Source: Mycolicibacterium sp. P9-22 (GTDB lineage Bacteria; Actinomycetota; Actinomycetes; Mycobacteriales; Mycobacteriaceae). Taken from it: DNA of 64,000 nucleotides. Made by a program: the position numbers and the translations under genes. The DNA lies in assembly GCF_008329585.1 (NCBI RefSeq), contig NZ_NPKP01000005.1, positions 310,001 to 374,000 of the forward strand, in the 5' to 3' direction. Positions 15,732 through 24,820 of this stretch are shown piece by piece (position 1 is the first letter of the stretch; each line of letters starts with the position of its first letter). The notes under the pieces were generated by a model. The model was not told the DNA's origin. It did no database searches and saw only the letters and a program-made list of their open reading frames with translations.

Positions 15732-16027
15732 ACCCGGCGAACTACCTGTTCCTGTCGGCCCTGCTGTTCACCATCGGGGCCGCCGGAGTGCTGCTGCGCC
15801 GCAACGCCATCATCATGTTCATGTGCGTCGAGCTGATGCTCAACGCCGCTAACCTGGCCTTCGTGACGTTCTCCCGGATGCACGGTCACCTCGACGGTCA
15901 GGTGGTCGCCTTTTTCACCATGGTGGTCGCCGCCTGTGAGGTGGTGGTCGGGCTGGCCATCATCATGGCGATCTTCCGGGCGCGCCGGTCGGCGTCGGTG
16001 GACGGCGCCAGTCTGCTGAGGCACTAG
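15728..16027 (+). CDS. nuoK: NADH-quinone oxidoreductase subunit K
   Basis: A 99-residue membrane protein with three helices. The MrpC-like signature is NYLFLSALLFTIGAAGVLLRRNAIIMFMCVELMLNAANLAFV at residues 3-44; the membrane Glu in CVELMLNAANL is the conserved proton-channel residue, and a second conserved Glu is in AACEVVVGLAI. ATG 15728 overlaps the nuoJ stop (ATGA) and the TAG stop shares one base with the GTG of nuoL. Confidence 0.98.
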   Translation: MNPANYLFLSALLFTIGAAGVLLRRNAIIMFMCVELMLNAANLAFVTFSRMHGHLDGQVVAFFTMVVAACEVVVGLAIIMAIFRARRSASVDGASLLRH

Positions 16028-17907
16028 TGGACAACCTGACCTGGCTGCTGATCGCCCTACCGCTGGCCGGAGCGGCGCTGCTGCTGCTCGGTGGCCGGGC
16101 CACCGACGCCTGGGGGCATCTGCTCGGGTTGGCCGCCGCCACAGCATCATTCGTGGTCGCGGTGGTGCTGTTCACCCAGCTGCTCGGCCGCCCCGCCGAT
16201 GACCGGACGCTGCGGCAGACGTTGTTCTCCTGGGTGCCTGCCGGCGAGTTGCGTGTCGACTTCGGGTTACAGGTCGACCAGCTGTCCATCTGCTTCGTGC
16301 TGCTGATCACCGGCGTCGGATCGCTGATCCACCTGTACTCGGTCGGCTATATGCACGCGGACGCCGGTCGTAGACGTTTTTTTGCCTACCTGAATCTCTT
16401 CCTTGCGGCAATGCTGCTGCTCGTCCTGGCCGACAACTACCTGGGCCTGTATATGGGCTGGGAGGGCGTCGGCCTGGCGTCCTATCTGCTGATCGGGTTC
16501 TGGTCGCACAAACCGAGCGCGGCCACCGCGGCCAAGAAGGCGTTCGTGGTCAACCGGGTCGGCGACATCGGTTTGGCGGTCGCGCTGATGGTGATGTTCG
16601 CCGCCACCGGAACCGTCTCCTACGCGGGTGTTTTCGACGCGGCCCCGCAAATGTCCGGCGGCACGCTGAACGCCATCGGGTTGTTGCTGCTGCTGGCCGC
16701 GTGCGGCAAGTCCGCGCAGGTGCCGCTGCAGTCCTGGCTGGGTGACGCCATGGAGGGCCCGACCCCGGTCTCCGCGCTGATCCACGCGGCCACCATGGTG
16801 ACCGCCGGTGTGTACCTCATCGTGCGGTCCGGTCCGGTGTTCAACCTGGCGCCCGAAGCCCAGACCGCGGTCACGGTCGTCGGTGCGGTCACCCTGCTGT
16901 TCGGTGCGGTCATCGGCTGCGCCAAGGACGACATCAAGAAGGCCCTCGCGGCGTCGACGATGAGCCAGATCGGCTATATGGTGCTCGCCGCCGGGCTGGG
17001 GCCCGCCGGGTACGCCATCGCGATCATGCACCTGCTCACCCACGGCTTCTTCAAGGCCGGCCTGTTCCTGGGCGCCGGGTCGGTGATGCACGGGATGGAC
17101 GACGAGACCGATATGCGCCGCTACGGCGGGCTGCGGTCGGTCATGCCGGTCACCTTCGTGACCTTCGGTCTCGGCTATCTCGCGATCATCGGGGTTCCGC
17201 CGTTCTCCGGCTTCTTCTCCAAGGACGCCATCATCGAAACCGCTTTCGCCGCAGGTGGAGTCAAGGGTCTGCTGCTGGGCGGCGCCACCCTGCTGGGCGC
17301 GGGGATCACCGCGTTCTACATGACCCGGGTCATGCTGTTGACATTCTTCGGCCAGAGGCGCTGGGCACCCGAAGCGCATCCACACGAGTCTCCCTCGGTC
17401 ATGACCGCCCCGATGGTGGTGCTCGCCCTAGGATCCGTCGGCGCCGGGGCCCTGCTGGCCATCGGCGCCACGCTGGAGCACTGGCTGGAGCCGGTGGTCG
17501 GCGCCCATGAAGCCCACCACGTCATCCCGGTGTGGGTGATGACCACCATCACGCTTTCGGTCGTGGCGATCGGCATCGGCATCGCCTACCGCATGTACGC
17601 CACCCGGGCGGTCCCCGAGATCGCACCCGCCGGATCCGCGCTGACCATGGCCGCCCGCCACGATCTCTACGGCGATGCGTTCAACGAACGGGTGTTCATG
17701 CGCCCCGGCGCACAGTTCACCGCCGGGCTGGTGGAGCTCGACGATGACGCGGTGGAAGGCGTCACCCGCGGTCTGGCCGCGGGCGTGGCGGGCGCTTCGC
17801 AGCGGATGCGGCAGTGGCAGAACGGGTTCGCCCGGTCTTATGCGTTGTCCATGCTGGCCGGCACCGTCCTGGTCATCGGCGCGATTCTGGTGGTGAGGGT
17901 GTGGTGA
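16027..17907 (+). CDS. nuoL: NADH-quinone oxidoreductase subunit L
   Basis: A 626-residue antiporter-like membrane subunit with about 15-16 helices and a long lateral amphipathic helix near the C-terminus. Family stretches include YMGWEGVGLASYLLIGFW, with the conserved channel Glu, then GKSAQVPLQSWLGDAMEGPTPVSALIHAATMVTAGVYL and KDDIKKALAASTMSQIGYM with channel lysines. It pumps protons at the distal end of complex I. GTG 16027 overlaps the nuoK stop by one base and the stop overlaps the GTG of nuoM. Confidence 0.98.
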   Translation: MDNLTWLLIALPLAGAALLLLGGRATDAWGHLLGLAAATASFVVAVVLFTQLLGRPADDRTLRQTLFSWVPAGELRVDFGLQVDQLSICFVLLITGVGSLIHLYSVGYMHADAGRRRFFAYLNLFLAAMLLLVLADNYLGLYMGWEGVGLASYLLIGFWSHKPSAATAAKKAFVVNRVGDIGLAVALMVMFAATGTVSYAGVFDAAPQMSGGTLNAIGLLLLLAACGKSAQVPLQSWLGDAMEGPTPVSALIHAATMVTAGVYLIVRSGPVFNLAPEAQTAVTVVGAVTLLFGAVIGCAKDDIKKALAASTMSQIGYMVLAAGLGPAGYAIAIMHLLTHGFFKAGLFLGAGSVMHGMDDETDMRRYGGLRSVMPVTFVTFGLGYLAIIGVPPFSGFFSKDAIIETAFAAGGVKGLLLGGATLLGAGITAFYMTRVMLLTFFGQRRWAPEAHPHESPSVMTAPMVVLALGSVGAGALLAIGATLEHWLEPVVGAHEAHHVIPVWVMTTITLSVVAIGIGIAYRMYATRAVPEIAPAGSALTMAARHDLYGDAFNERVFMRPGAQFTAGLVELDDDAVEGVTRGLAAGVAGASQRMRQWQNGFARSYALSMLAGTVLVIGAILVVRVW

Positions 17908-19460
17908 ACGGGATCGGTTTGCTGACCGCGCTGTGGGTGGTGCCGATGGTCGGCGCGGTGGCGGTGATCCTGCTGCCCTCCAAGGCATTCGCCAAATATG
18001 CGGCCCTGGTGATCTCGCTGCTGGTGCTGGTGCTGGCCGCGGTGCTCGCCGTCCGGTTCGATCCGGCCGGGGCGCAGTTCCAGTTCGTCGAGGACTATGC
18101 GTGGATCCCGACGTTCGGCACCGGTTACATCCTGGGACTGGACGGCATCGCGCTGGCGTTGGTGGTGCTGACGGCGGTGCTGGTCCCGCTGCTGATCGTC
18201 GCCGGCTGGCACGACGCCGCGAACACAAACTTCGGGAACCGCTCCACGCAAAGCTATCTGGCGCTGACGCTGGCCGTCGAGGCCATGGTGCTGATCTCGC
18301 TGATGGCGTTGGACGTGCTGCTGTTCTACGTGTTCTTCGAGGCGATGCTCATCCCGATGTACTTCCTCATCGGCGGGTTCGGCGGCGCCGGACGGTCCAA
18401 GGCGGCAGTGAAGTTCCTGCTGTACAACCTGTTCGGCGGGCTCATCATGCTGGCCGCCGTCATCGGCCTCTACGTGGTGACCGCCGGCAGCGGTGCTTTC
18501 GATGCCGGCACCTTCGACTTCCGGGCCATCGCGGCGGCGGTCGCCAACGGCGAGCTGAACATCGACCCGGCGCTGCTGAATGCACTGTTCCTCGGCTTCA
18601 TGTTCGCGTTCGCGGTGAAGGCGCCGCTGTGGCCGTTCCACCGCTGGCTACCAGACGCCGCGGTCGAATCCACCCCGGCGACGGCGGTGCTGATGATGGC
18701 CGTCGTCGACAAGGTCGGCACCTTCGGCATGCTGCGCTACTGCCTGCAGCTGTTCCCCGACGCCGCGAAGTACTTCCAGCCGCTGATCATCACGCTGGCC
18801 GTCATCGGGATCGTCTACGGCGCGGTCGTCGCGATCGGCCAGACCGATGTGATGCGACTGATCGCCTACACCTCGATATCGCATTTCGGGTTCATCATCC
18901 TGGGGATCTTCGCGATGACCAGCCAGGGCCAGGCGGGCTCGACGCTGTACATGGTGAACCACGGCATCTCCACCGCCGCGCTGTTCCTGATCGCCGGATT
19001 CCTGGTGTCGCGCAGAGGGACCCGGCTCATCGCCGACTTCGGCGGGGTGCAGCGCGTCGCACCGGTGCTGGCGGGCACCTTCCTGGTCGCCGGTCTGGCC
19101 ACCCTGTCGCTGCCCGGGCTGGCGCCGTTCATCAGCGAGTTCCTGGTCCTGATCGGCACTTTCACCAGATTCCCGGTACTCGCGGTGGTCGCGGCCGGCG
19201 CCCTGGTGCTGTCGGCGGTGTACATCCTGTGGGCCTATCAACGGATGATGACCGGACCGGTGACCGCCGGCAACGAGTCGGTCGGTGACCTGATACCGCG
19301 GGAGCTGATCGTGGTGGCCCCGTTGATCGCCCTGCTACTGGTGCTCGGGGTGTACCCGAAGCCGGCGCTCGATGTCATCAACCCCGCCGTCACCCACACG
19401 CTGACCACCATCGATGTCCAGGACCCGGTACCCGCCACGGCGGAAGGGCCGGCGAAATGA
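17904..19460 (+). CDS. nuoM: NADH-quinone oxidoreductase subunit M
   Basis: A 518-residue antiporter-like subunit homologous to NuoL and NuoN. Key stretches are FYVFFEAMLIPMYFLIGGFGG, with the conserved Glu of helix 5, KAPLWPFHRWLPDAAVESTPATAVLMMAVVDKVGTFG, with the channel Lys residues, and IAYTSISHFGFIILGIF. GTG 17904 (VNGIGLLTALWVV) overlaps the nuoL stop by 4 bp; upstream in-frame codons lie inside nuoL and are not needed. The stop overlaps the nuoN ATG. Confidence 0.98.
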   Translation: MNGIGLLTALWVVPMVGAVAVILLPSKAFAKYAALVISLLVLVLAAVLAVRFDPAGAQFQFVEDYAWIPTFGTGYILGLDGIALALVVLTAVLVPLLIVAGWHDAANTNFGNRSTQSYLALTLAVEAMVLISLMALDVLLFYVFFEAMLIPMYFLIGGFGGAGRSKAAVKFLLYNLFGGLIMLAAVIGLYVVTAGSGAFDAGTFDFRAIAAAVANGELNIDPALLNALFLGFMFAFAVKAPLWPFHRWLPDAAVESTPATAVLMMAVVDKVGTFGMLRYCLQLFPDAAKYFQPLIITLAVIGIVYGAVVAIGQTDVMRLIAYTSISHFGFIILGIFAMTSQGQAGSTLYMVNHGISTAALFLIAGFLVSRRGTRLIADFGGVQRVAPVLAGTFLVAGLATLSLPGLAPFISEFLVLIGTFTRFPVLAVVAAGALVLSAVYILWAYQRMMTGPVTAGNESVGDLIPRELIVVAPLIALLLVLGVYPKPALDVINPAVTHTLTTIDVQDPVPATAEGPAK

Positions 19461-21019
19461 CCATCGAGGCGCCGTCCATCGAATACGGCCAACTGTCACC
19501 GTTTCTCATCGTGCTGGGTGTCGCCGTCCTCGGCGTCCTGGTGGAGGCGTTCCTGCCGCGCCGAGCCCGCTACGCCACCCAACTGGGACTGGCACTGGGC
19601 GGTCAGCTGGCCGCGTTGGCCGCCGTCGTCTGGGTGCAGATCGATCTCGGTGACTCGCCCGGCAACAGCGCCGCGGTGGGTTCCCTCGTCGTGGACCGGC
19701 CCGCGTTGTTCCTGCAGGGATTGCTGCTGTTGATCGGGATCCTCGGAGTGCTGCTGATCGCGGAGCGGGGTATCGGTGCCGGCGGCGAGTCGGGGCTGGA
19801 CGCGTTCACCCCGCAGGCCGCCGCGGTGCCGGGCAGTCTCGCCGAGAAGACCGCCGTCAAAGCCGTTGTCGCGCAGACCGAAATCTTCCCGCTGACAATG
19901 TTCGCGCTCGGCGGGATGATGCTGTTCCCGGCCGCCGACGACCTGCTGACCATGTTCGTCGCCCTGGAGGTGCTCTCGCTGCCGCTGTACCTGATGTGCG
20001 GACTGGCCCGTCGCCGCCGGCTGGTGTCGCAGGAAGCCGCACTCAAGTACTTCCTGCTCGGCGCCTTCTCGTCGGCATTCTTCCTGTACGGAATCGCCAT
20101 GCTGTACGGGTACTCCGGCGGTTTCGGCCTCGACGATATCGCCACCGCCGTGCGGGCCGAGCGCGGCAACACCGCCCTGGCGTTGGTCGGCGTCGGGCTG
20201 GTGGCCGTCGGAATCCTGTTCAAAGTCGGTGCGGTGCCGTTCCATTCCTGGATCCCCGACGTCTATCAGGGCGCCCCCACCCCGGTCACCGCGTTCATGG
20301 CGGCCGCCACCAAGATCGCCGCATTCGGCGCCATGCTGCGCATCTTCTACGTCGCGCTGCCCGGGCTCGCCGACGACTGGCAGCCGATGCTGTGGGTGAT
20401 CGCGATCGTCACGATGGTCGTCGGCACCGTCACCGCGGTGTCCCAGAGCGATGTCAAAAGGATGCTGGCCTATTCGGCGGTGGCGCACACCGGGTTCATC
20501 CTCACCGGCGTCATCGCGCTGAACGGGGCCGGGGTGGCGGCGACGTTGTTCTACCTGTTCGCCTACGGGTTCAGCACCCTCGGCGCCTTCGCGTTGGCCG
20601 GCCTGGTACGCCGCGCCGACGGCGAGGAGGAGACCACCCTGACCCGGTGGGCCGGCCTGGGCCGCCGCTATCCGGTGGTGGGCGTGGTGTTCTCGCTATA
20701 TCTGCTGGCCTTCGCGGGCATCCCGTTGACCAGCGGGTTCGTCAGCAAGTTCGCAGTGTTCAAGGCGGCCGCCGAGGGCGGGGCGGGGCCGCTGGTGATC
20801 ATCGGCGTCATCGCCAGCGCGGTGGCCGCCTATTTCTACGTGCGGGTGATCGTGCTGATGTTCTTCACCGACCCACCCGAGGATGCCCCGGTCGTGGTGG
20901 TGCCCAGCCTGCTGACCACCGGTGCGGTCACCGTCACCGCCGCGGTCACGTTCGCGCTCGGCGCGCTGCCGCAGCCGCTGCTGGATCTGGTGAACCAGGC
21001 GCAACAGTTCGTCCGCTGA
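19457..21019 (+). CDS. nuoN: NADH-quinone oxidoreductase subunit N
   Basis: A 520-residue antiporter-like membrane subunit and last gene of the operon. Family stretches are FVALEVLSLPLYLMCGLARRRRLVSQEAALKYFLLGAFSSAFFLYG around residues 160-210, FKVGAVPFHSWIPDVYQGAPTPVTAFMAAATKIAAFGAML, and KRMLAYSAVAHTGFILTG. ATG 19457 overlaps the nuoM stop. The enoyl-CoA hydratase gene begins 16 bp after its stop with no evident terminator between them, so read-through is likely. Confidence 0.98.
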   Translation: MTIEAPSIEYGQLSPFLIVLGVAVLGVLVEAFLPRRARYATQLGLALGGQLAALAAVVWVQIDLGDSPGNSAAVGSLVVDRPALFLQGLLLLIGILGVLLIAERGIGAGGESGLDAFTPQAAAVPGSLAEKTAVKAVVAQTEIFPLTMFALGGMMLFPAADDLLTMFVALEVLSLPLYLMCGLARRRRLVSQEAALKYFLLGAFSSAFFLYGIAMLYGYSGGFGLDDIATAVRAERGNTALALVGVGLVAVGILFKVGAVPFHSWIPDVYQGAPTPVTAFMAAATKIAAFGAMLRIFYVALPGLADDWQPMLWVIAIVTMVVGTVTAVSQSDVKRMLAYSAVAHTGFILTGVIALNGAGVAATLFYLFAYGFSTLGAFALAGLVRRADGEEETTLTRWAGLGRRYPVVGVVFSLYLLAFAGIPLTSGFVSKFAVFKAAAEGGAGPLVIIGVIASAVAAYFYVRVIVLMFFTDPPEDAPVVVVPSLLTTGAVTVTAAVTFALGALPQPLLDLVNQAQQFVR

Positions 21020-21035
21020 GGTTACGTTCAGGGGT

Positions 21036-21800
21036 ATGAGCGACGTTCTCACCGCCGACCACGGCGCCGTGCGGGTGCTGACCCTGAACCGTCCGAGGGC
21101 CCGCAACGCGCTGAGCCACGACCTGATCCGGGCGCTGTACGCGGCACTGAAAGACGCCGACGCCGACAAGGCGGTGCTCGCGGTGGTGCTCACCGGCACC
21201 GATCCAGCGTTCTGCGCGGGCGTTGACCTCAAGGAAGCGGCCCGCGACGGCCTGAAGTACTTCGAGGAGTTCCGCTCCAAAAGCTGCATCACCGCGGTCC
21301 GGGAGATGCGCACCCCGATCGTCGGCGCCATCAACGGCGCCACCTTCACCGGCGGGCTGGAGATCGCGCTGGGCTGCGACTTCCTGGTGGCCTCCGAACG
21401 CGCGGTGTTCGCCGACACCCATGCCCGGGTGGGCATCCTTCCCGGCGGCGGGATGACCGCACGGCTACCGCAGGTGGTCGGTCTGGCGATGGCCCGGCGG
21501 ATGTCGATGACCGGTGAGGTCATCGACGCGGCCCGCGCCGAGCGGATCGGCCTGGTCACCGAGGTCGTCGCGCACGACCGGTTATTGGAGCGCGCCCTGG
21601 AACTGGCCGGGGCCATCGCCGAGGTGCCGGGCCCGACGATGTTGGGGCTCAAGGAGATCTATACCGAGGGTGCGGCGGCGGTCATCGATCCGGCGCTGGC
21701 CGCCGAGGCCCGTATCGCCTTTGCCCAGCACCGCGAGTTCGGGGATCTCGGTGACCGGTTCCGCGCCGTGTCCGAGCGCAACAAGAGCCAGATCACCTAG
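21036..21800 (+). CDS. Enoyl-CoA hydratase/isomerase family protein
   Basis: A 254-residue crotonase-fold protein. It would hydrate 2-enoyl-CoA or perform a related acyl-CoA reaction. The oxyanion-hole segments are present: AFCAGVDLKE (about residues 59-68) and INGATFTGGLEIALGCDFLVAS, then the ADTHARVGILPGGGMTARLPQVVG loop. In the usual two-Glu hydratases acidic residues occur in the region where this protein has VGILPGGG, so hydratase activity is not certain from sequence alone. It follows nuoN by 16 bp. A convergent TetR gene ends 73 bp downstream; the gap holds a weak stem (CGCCGAA 21802-21808 with TTCGGCG 21858-21864). Confidence 0.9.
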   Translation: MSDVLTADHGAVRVLTLNRPRARNALSHDLIRALYAALKDADADKAVLAVVLTGTDPAFCAGVDLKEAARDGLKYFEEFRSKSCITAVREMRTPIVGAINGATFTGGLEIALGCDFLVASERAVFADTHARVGILPGGGMTARLPQVVGLAMARRMSMTGEVIDAARAERIGLVTEVVAHDRLLERALELAGAIAEVPGPTMLGLKEIYTEGAAAVIDPALAAEARIAFAQHREFGDLGDRFRAVSERNKSQIT

Positions 21801-21873
21801 TCGCCGAAACTGTATTCCGGTAGGCCTCCACTCGCACGTTTCCTTCTGGAACGCAGCTTCGGCGGAAAAGGAC

Positions 21874-22470
21874 CTAGCGGATCACGCCGTGCACCAGGAT
21901 CGCGGTGGTCTGGTCCACCCACTGGTCGTGCAGATCCTGACCGGGGGTGAGCAGCATCCGCAGCAGGGTAGCGCCGCCGACCAGTTCGATGAGCCGGTCG
22001 GGATCGACCTCCGGCTTCACCTCGCCGCGCTCCACGGCGCGCTGCAGCCGTAGCCGCACCACCTCGAACAGCCCGGTGAACCGGCCCATCACCCGGTCGT
22101 TGAGGGCGGGGTCGGCGGCCATGTCCGCGATCACCCCGGGCAGCGCGGCCCGCACCACCGGGCTGGTGAACACCGCGCCGGCGGCCGCGATCATCTCCCG
22201 CACGTCGGTGGCGATATCACCCTCGGGCAGGCCCAGTGCGGTCGGCGCGGTGGGAAACGCCGCCTCGTGCACCAACTCGGCCTTGCTGGACCAGCGGCGG
22301 TAGAGCGCCGTCTTGGTGGTGCCCGCCCGTTCGGCCACCGCGGCCATGGTGAGGTTCGAATATCCGATCTGCACAAGCAGATCCGATGTCGCCGCAAGGA
22401 TGGCAGCATCGATGCGAGGGTCCCGGGGACGCCCGGCGCCCTTGTCAACCGGTGGTATCTCTGCTTTCAT
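21874..22470 (-). CDS. TetR/AcrR family transcriptional regulator
   Basis: A 198-residue repressor-type protein starting at the ATG complementary to 22468-22470. The DNA-binding domain spans about residues 13-60, with RIDAAILAATSDLLVQIGYSNLTMAAVAERAGTTKTALYRRWSSKAELV split over helices 1-4. The C-terminal part matches the TetR_C domain seen with ALPGVIADMAADPALNDRV. A 19-bp dyad lies directly upstream in the 43-bp gap to the divergent kinase-like gene, so it probably represses itself and that operon. The ligand is unknown. Confidence 0.9.
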   Translation of the reverse strand: MKAEIPPVDKGAGRPRDPRIDAAILAATSDLLVQIGYSNLTMAAVAERAGTTKTALYRRWSSKAELVHEAAFPTAPTALGLPEGDIATDVREMIAAAGAVFTSPVVRAALPGVIADMAADPALNDRVMGRFTGLFEVVRLRLQRAVERGEVKPEVDPDRLIELVGGATLLRMLLTPGQDLHDQWVDQTTAILVHGVIR

Positions 22471-22471
22471 A

Positions 22472-22490
22472 ACGCTACCCACCGTATCGT
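22472..22490. promoter_or_regulatory. TetR-type operator dyad between divergent genes
   Basis: ACGCTACCCACCGTATCGT has half-sites ACGnTAC and GTAnCGT around a 5-bp centre. It begins 1 bp from the TetR start codon and ends 23 bp before the GTG of the divergent kinase-like gene. The ACG-TAC/GTA-CGT form is common in operators of actinobacterial TetR proteins. Autoregulation plus control of 22514-24759 is the simplest reading. Confidence 0.55.
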
Positions 22491-22513
22491 AATTGGGGCC
22501 GGAAGGAACAACC

Positions 22514-23644
22514 GTGTCGAATGAACCGGCTGTCGAGGACGTCAGCCGCCTCCAGCATTCCAGCCGTGACACCCACGCTCTACCCGAGCAGCTGTCGCAG
22601 TGGCTGGCATCGGTGCTACCCGAACGGGAGGCGCCCCAGGTCACCATCGAGAACGGCGTCGACGCCAACGGCATGTCATCGGAGACGATCCTGCTCACCG
22701 CGCGCTGGGGTGACGACGAGCAGCGCCTGGTCGCCAGGGTGGCGCCCACCGCCGGCGATGTGCCGGTGTTCTCCTCCTACCGGCTGGACCACCAGTTCGA
22801 GCTGATTCGCCTGGTCGACGAGCTCACCGACGTTCCGGTGCCTCGGGTGCGTTGGATCGACACCACCGGCGACGTCCTGGGCACACCGTTCTTCCTGATG
22901 GACCGCGTCGACGGCGATGTGCCGCCGGACGTGATGCCCTACACCTTCGGCGGCAACTGGTTCGCCGATGCCGCACCGGAACGTCAACGCGAGCTCCAGG
23001 ACACCACTGTCGAGGTGCTGGCCAAACTGCACGCCATTCCCGATGCCGCGCAGCGGTTCTCCTTCCTGGCCGAGGTCGATCCGCCCGGGGACACCCCGTT
23101 GCGGCGGCACTTCGGCTGGCTCAAGGACTGGTACGAGTTCGCGGTGCCCGATATCGGCCGATCACCGCTGGTCGAGCAGGCGCTGCAGTGGCTGGAAGCG
23201 CACTTCCCCACCGAGGTCGCGGCGTCCACCCCGGTCCTGACCTGGGGCGACTCCCGGATCGGCAATGTGCTGTACCAGGACTTCCGCCCGGTCGCGGTGC
23301 TCGACTGGGAGATGGCCACCGTCGGCCCGCGTGAACTGGACGTCTCGTGGATCATCTTCGCCCACATGGTGTTCCAGGAACTCGCGGGCCTGGCCGGGCT
23401 GCCCGGCCTGCCGGACGTGCTGCGCGAAGCCGATGTCCGCGCGACCTATGAACAGCTCACGGGCGCGACACTCGGGGATCTGCACTGGTTCTACATCTAC
23501 TCCGCGGTGATCTGGTGCTGCGTGTTCATGCGCACCACCGCCCGCCGCGTGCACTTCGGTGAGATGGAGCAGCCCGACGATGTCGAGTCCACCTTCTACC
23601 ACGCATCCCTGTTACGGCGGTTGCTGCAAAACGAGGAGTCATAG
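22514..23644 (+). CDS. APH-fold phosphotransferase-like protein
   Basis: A 376-residue kinase-like protein. GTG 22514 is chosen for the GGAAGGA site 7 nt upstream. The nucleotide-binding lobe has VARVAPTAGDVPVFSSYRLDHQFELI and TPFFLMDRVDGDVPPD. The catalytic loop is LTWGDSRIGNVLYQDFRPVAVLDWEMATVGPRELDVSW: compared with the HGDxxxGN consensus the His is replaced by Trp (WGDSRIGN) while the Asp and Asn are kept, a pattern common in mycobacterial members. It may phosphorylate a CoA ester or other metabolite, or be a pseudokinase. It overlaps the next gene by one base and is divergent from a TetR repressor. Confidence 0.82.
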   Translation: MSNEPAVEDVSRLQHSSRDTHALPEQLSQWLASVLPEREAPQVTIENGVDANGMSSETILLTARWGDDEQRLVARVAPTAGDVPVFSSYRLDHQFELIRLVDELTDVPVPRVRWIDTTGDVLGTPFFLMDRVDGDVPPDVMPYTFGGNWFADAAPERQRELQDTTVEVLAKLHAIPDAAQRFSFLAEVDPPGDTPLRRHFGWLKDWYEFAVPDIGRSPLVEQALQWLEAHFPTEVAASTPVLTWGDSRIGNVLYQDFRPVAVLDWEMATVGPRELDVSWIIFAHMVFQELAGLAGLPGLPDVLREADVRATYEQLTGATLGDLHWFYIYSAVIWCCVFMRTTARRVHFGEMEQPDDVESTFYHASLLRRLLQNEES

Positions 23645-24759
23645 TGCTCGGACCGATGGATGAGTTTCCGGTACACCAGGTTCCGCAGCCCATTGCGTGG
23701 CCGGGGTCATCGGACCGGAACTTCTACGACCGTTCCTACTTCAACGCCCACGACCGCACCGGCGACATCTTCGTCATCACCGGCCTGGGCTACTACCCCA
23801 ACCTCGGCGTCAAGGACGCGTTCCTGCTGGTACGCCGCGGCGATGTGCAGACCGCGGTGCACCTGTCCGATGCACTCGATCAGGACCGGCTGAACCAGCA
23901 CGTCAACGGCTACCGCGTCGACGTCACCGACCCGCTGCACAGCCTGCGGATCACCCTGGAGGAAACCGACGGTATCGCCGCCGACCTCACCTGGAACGGC
24001 CTGTTCGACGTCGTGCAGGAGCAGCGGCACCTGATGCGCCAAGGCAGCCGGGTCACGTTGGATGCCCAGCGCTTCGCCCAGTTGGGTTCGTGGAGCGGGC
24101 ATCTGGAGATCGATGGGGAACGCATCGCGGTGGACCCGGCAACCTGGATCGGCTCCAGGGATCGGTCCTGGGGAATCCGCCCGATCGGTGAGGCCGAGCC
24201 GCCCGGGCGTCCCGCCGATCCGCCGTTCGAGGGCATGTGGTGGCTGTACGTGCCGATCGCCTTCGACGACTACTCGATCGTCATCATCATCCAGGAGGCC
24301 CCGGACGGGTTCCGCTCGCTCAACGACTGCACCCGGATCTTCAAGGACGGCCGGGTCGAACAGCTCGGCTGGCCACGGGTGAAGATCCACTACCGCTCGG
24401 GAACCCGCATCCCGACCGGTGCGACCATCGACGCCACCGCACCGTCGGGTGCGCCACTGCGTTTCGAGGTGGAGTCCAAACTGCCGGTGCCGATTCACGT
24501 CGGCGGCGGCTACGGCGGTGACTCGGACTGGATCCACGGTGTGTGGAAGGGCGAGAAGTTCACCGAGCGGCTCACCTATGACATGACCGACCCGGCGATC
24601 ATCGGGCGATCCGGGTTCGGCGTCATCGACCACGTCGGCCGCGCGGTCTGCACCGAAGGTGACAAGGCCCCGGCCGAGGGCTGGGGCCTGTTCGAACACG
24701 GCGCGCTGGGCCGGCACGACCCGTCCGGTTTCGCCGACTGGCTCACCGTCGCCCCCTGA
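23644..24759 (+). CDS. Conserved hypothetical protein, probably beta-barrel lipid/isoprenoid-like (DUF7064/7065-type)
   Basis: A 371-residue soluble protein beginning at GTG 23644, whose first base is the last base of the preceding stop. It is rich in predicted beta strands and Trp, with repeated short motifs such as FYDRSYFNAHD, GLGYYPNLGVKDAFLLVRRGD, WIGSRDRSWGIRP and GGYGGDSDWIHGVWKG. That layout resembles the two-barrel hydroxyneurosporene-synthase/AttH-like group, but I could not identify a catalytic motif. In mycobacteria such proteins often neighbour APH-fold kinases, as here. Function unknown. Its stop lies 8 bp before a large inverted repeat. Confidence 0.7.
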   Translation: MLGPMDEFPVHQVPQPIAWPGSSDRNFYDRSYFNAHDRTGDIFVITGLGYYPNLGVKDAFLLVRRGDVQTAVHLSDALDQDRLNQHVNGYRVDVTDPLHSLRITLEETDGIAADLTWNGLFDVVQEQRHLMRQGSRVTLDAQRFAQLGSWSGHLEIDGERIAVDPATWIGSRDRSWGIRPIGEAEPPGRPADPPFEGMWWLYVPIAFDDYSIVIIIQEAPDGFRSLNDCTRIFKDGRVEQLGWPRVKIHYRSGTRIPTGATIDATAPSGAPLRFEVESKLPVPIHVGGGYGGDSDWIHGVWKGEKFTERLTYDMTDPAIIGRSGFGVIDHVGRAVCTEGDKAPAEGWGLFEHGALGRHDPSGFADWLTVAP

Positions 24760-24767
24760 GTTCCATC

Positions 24768-24820
24768 GCGATGTGCGCACATCTACCGGCGCTGACCGCC
24801 GGTAGATGTGCTCAAATCGC
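24768..24820. repeat. Large imperfect inverted repeat between convergent genes (possible bidirectional terminator or extragenic palindrome)
   Basis: Arms of 24 nt at 24768-24791 and 24797-24820 pair with two mismatches around a 5-nt loop. The inner 15 pairs (GCACATCTACCGGCG with CGCCGGTAGATGTGC) are perfect. The right arm overlaps the last codons of the DUF4345 gene, whose TGA stop lies within it. It has no T-tract. The geometry (about 23-nt arms, two mismatches) resembles the nuoF/nuoG element although the sequence differs. Confidence 0.75.
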
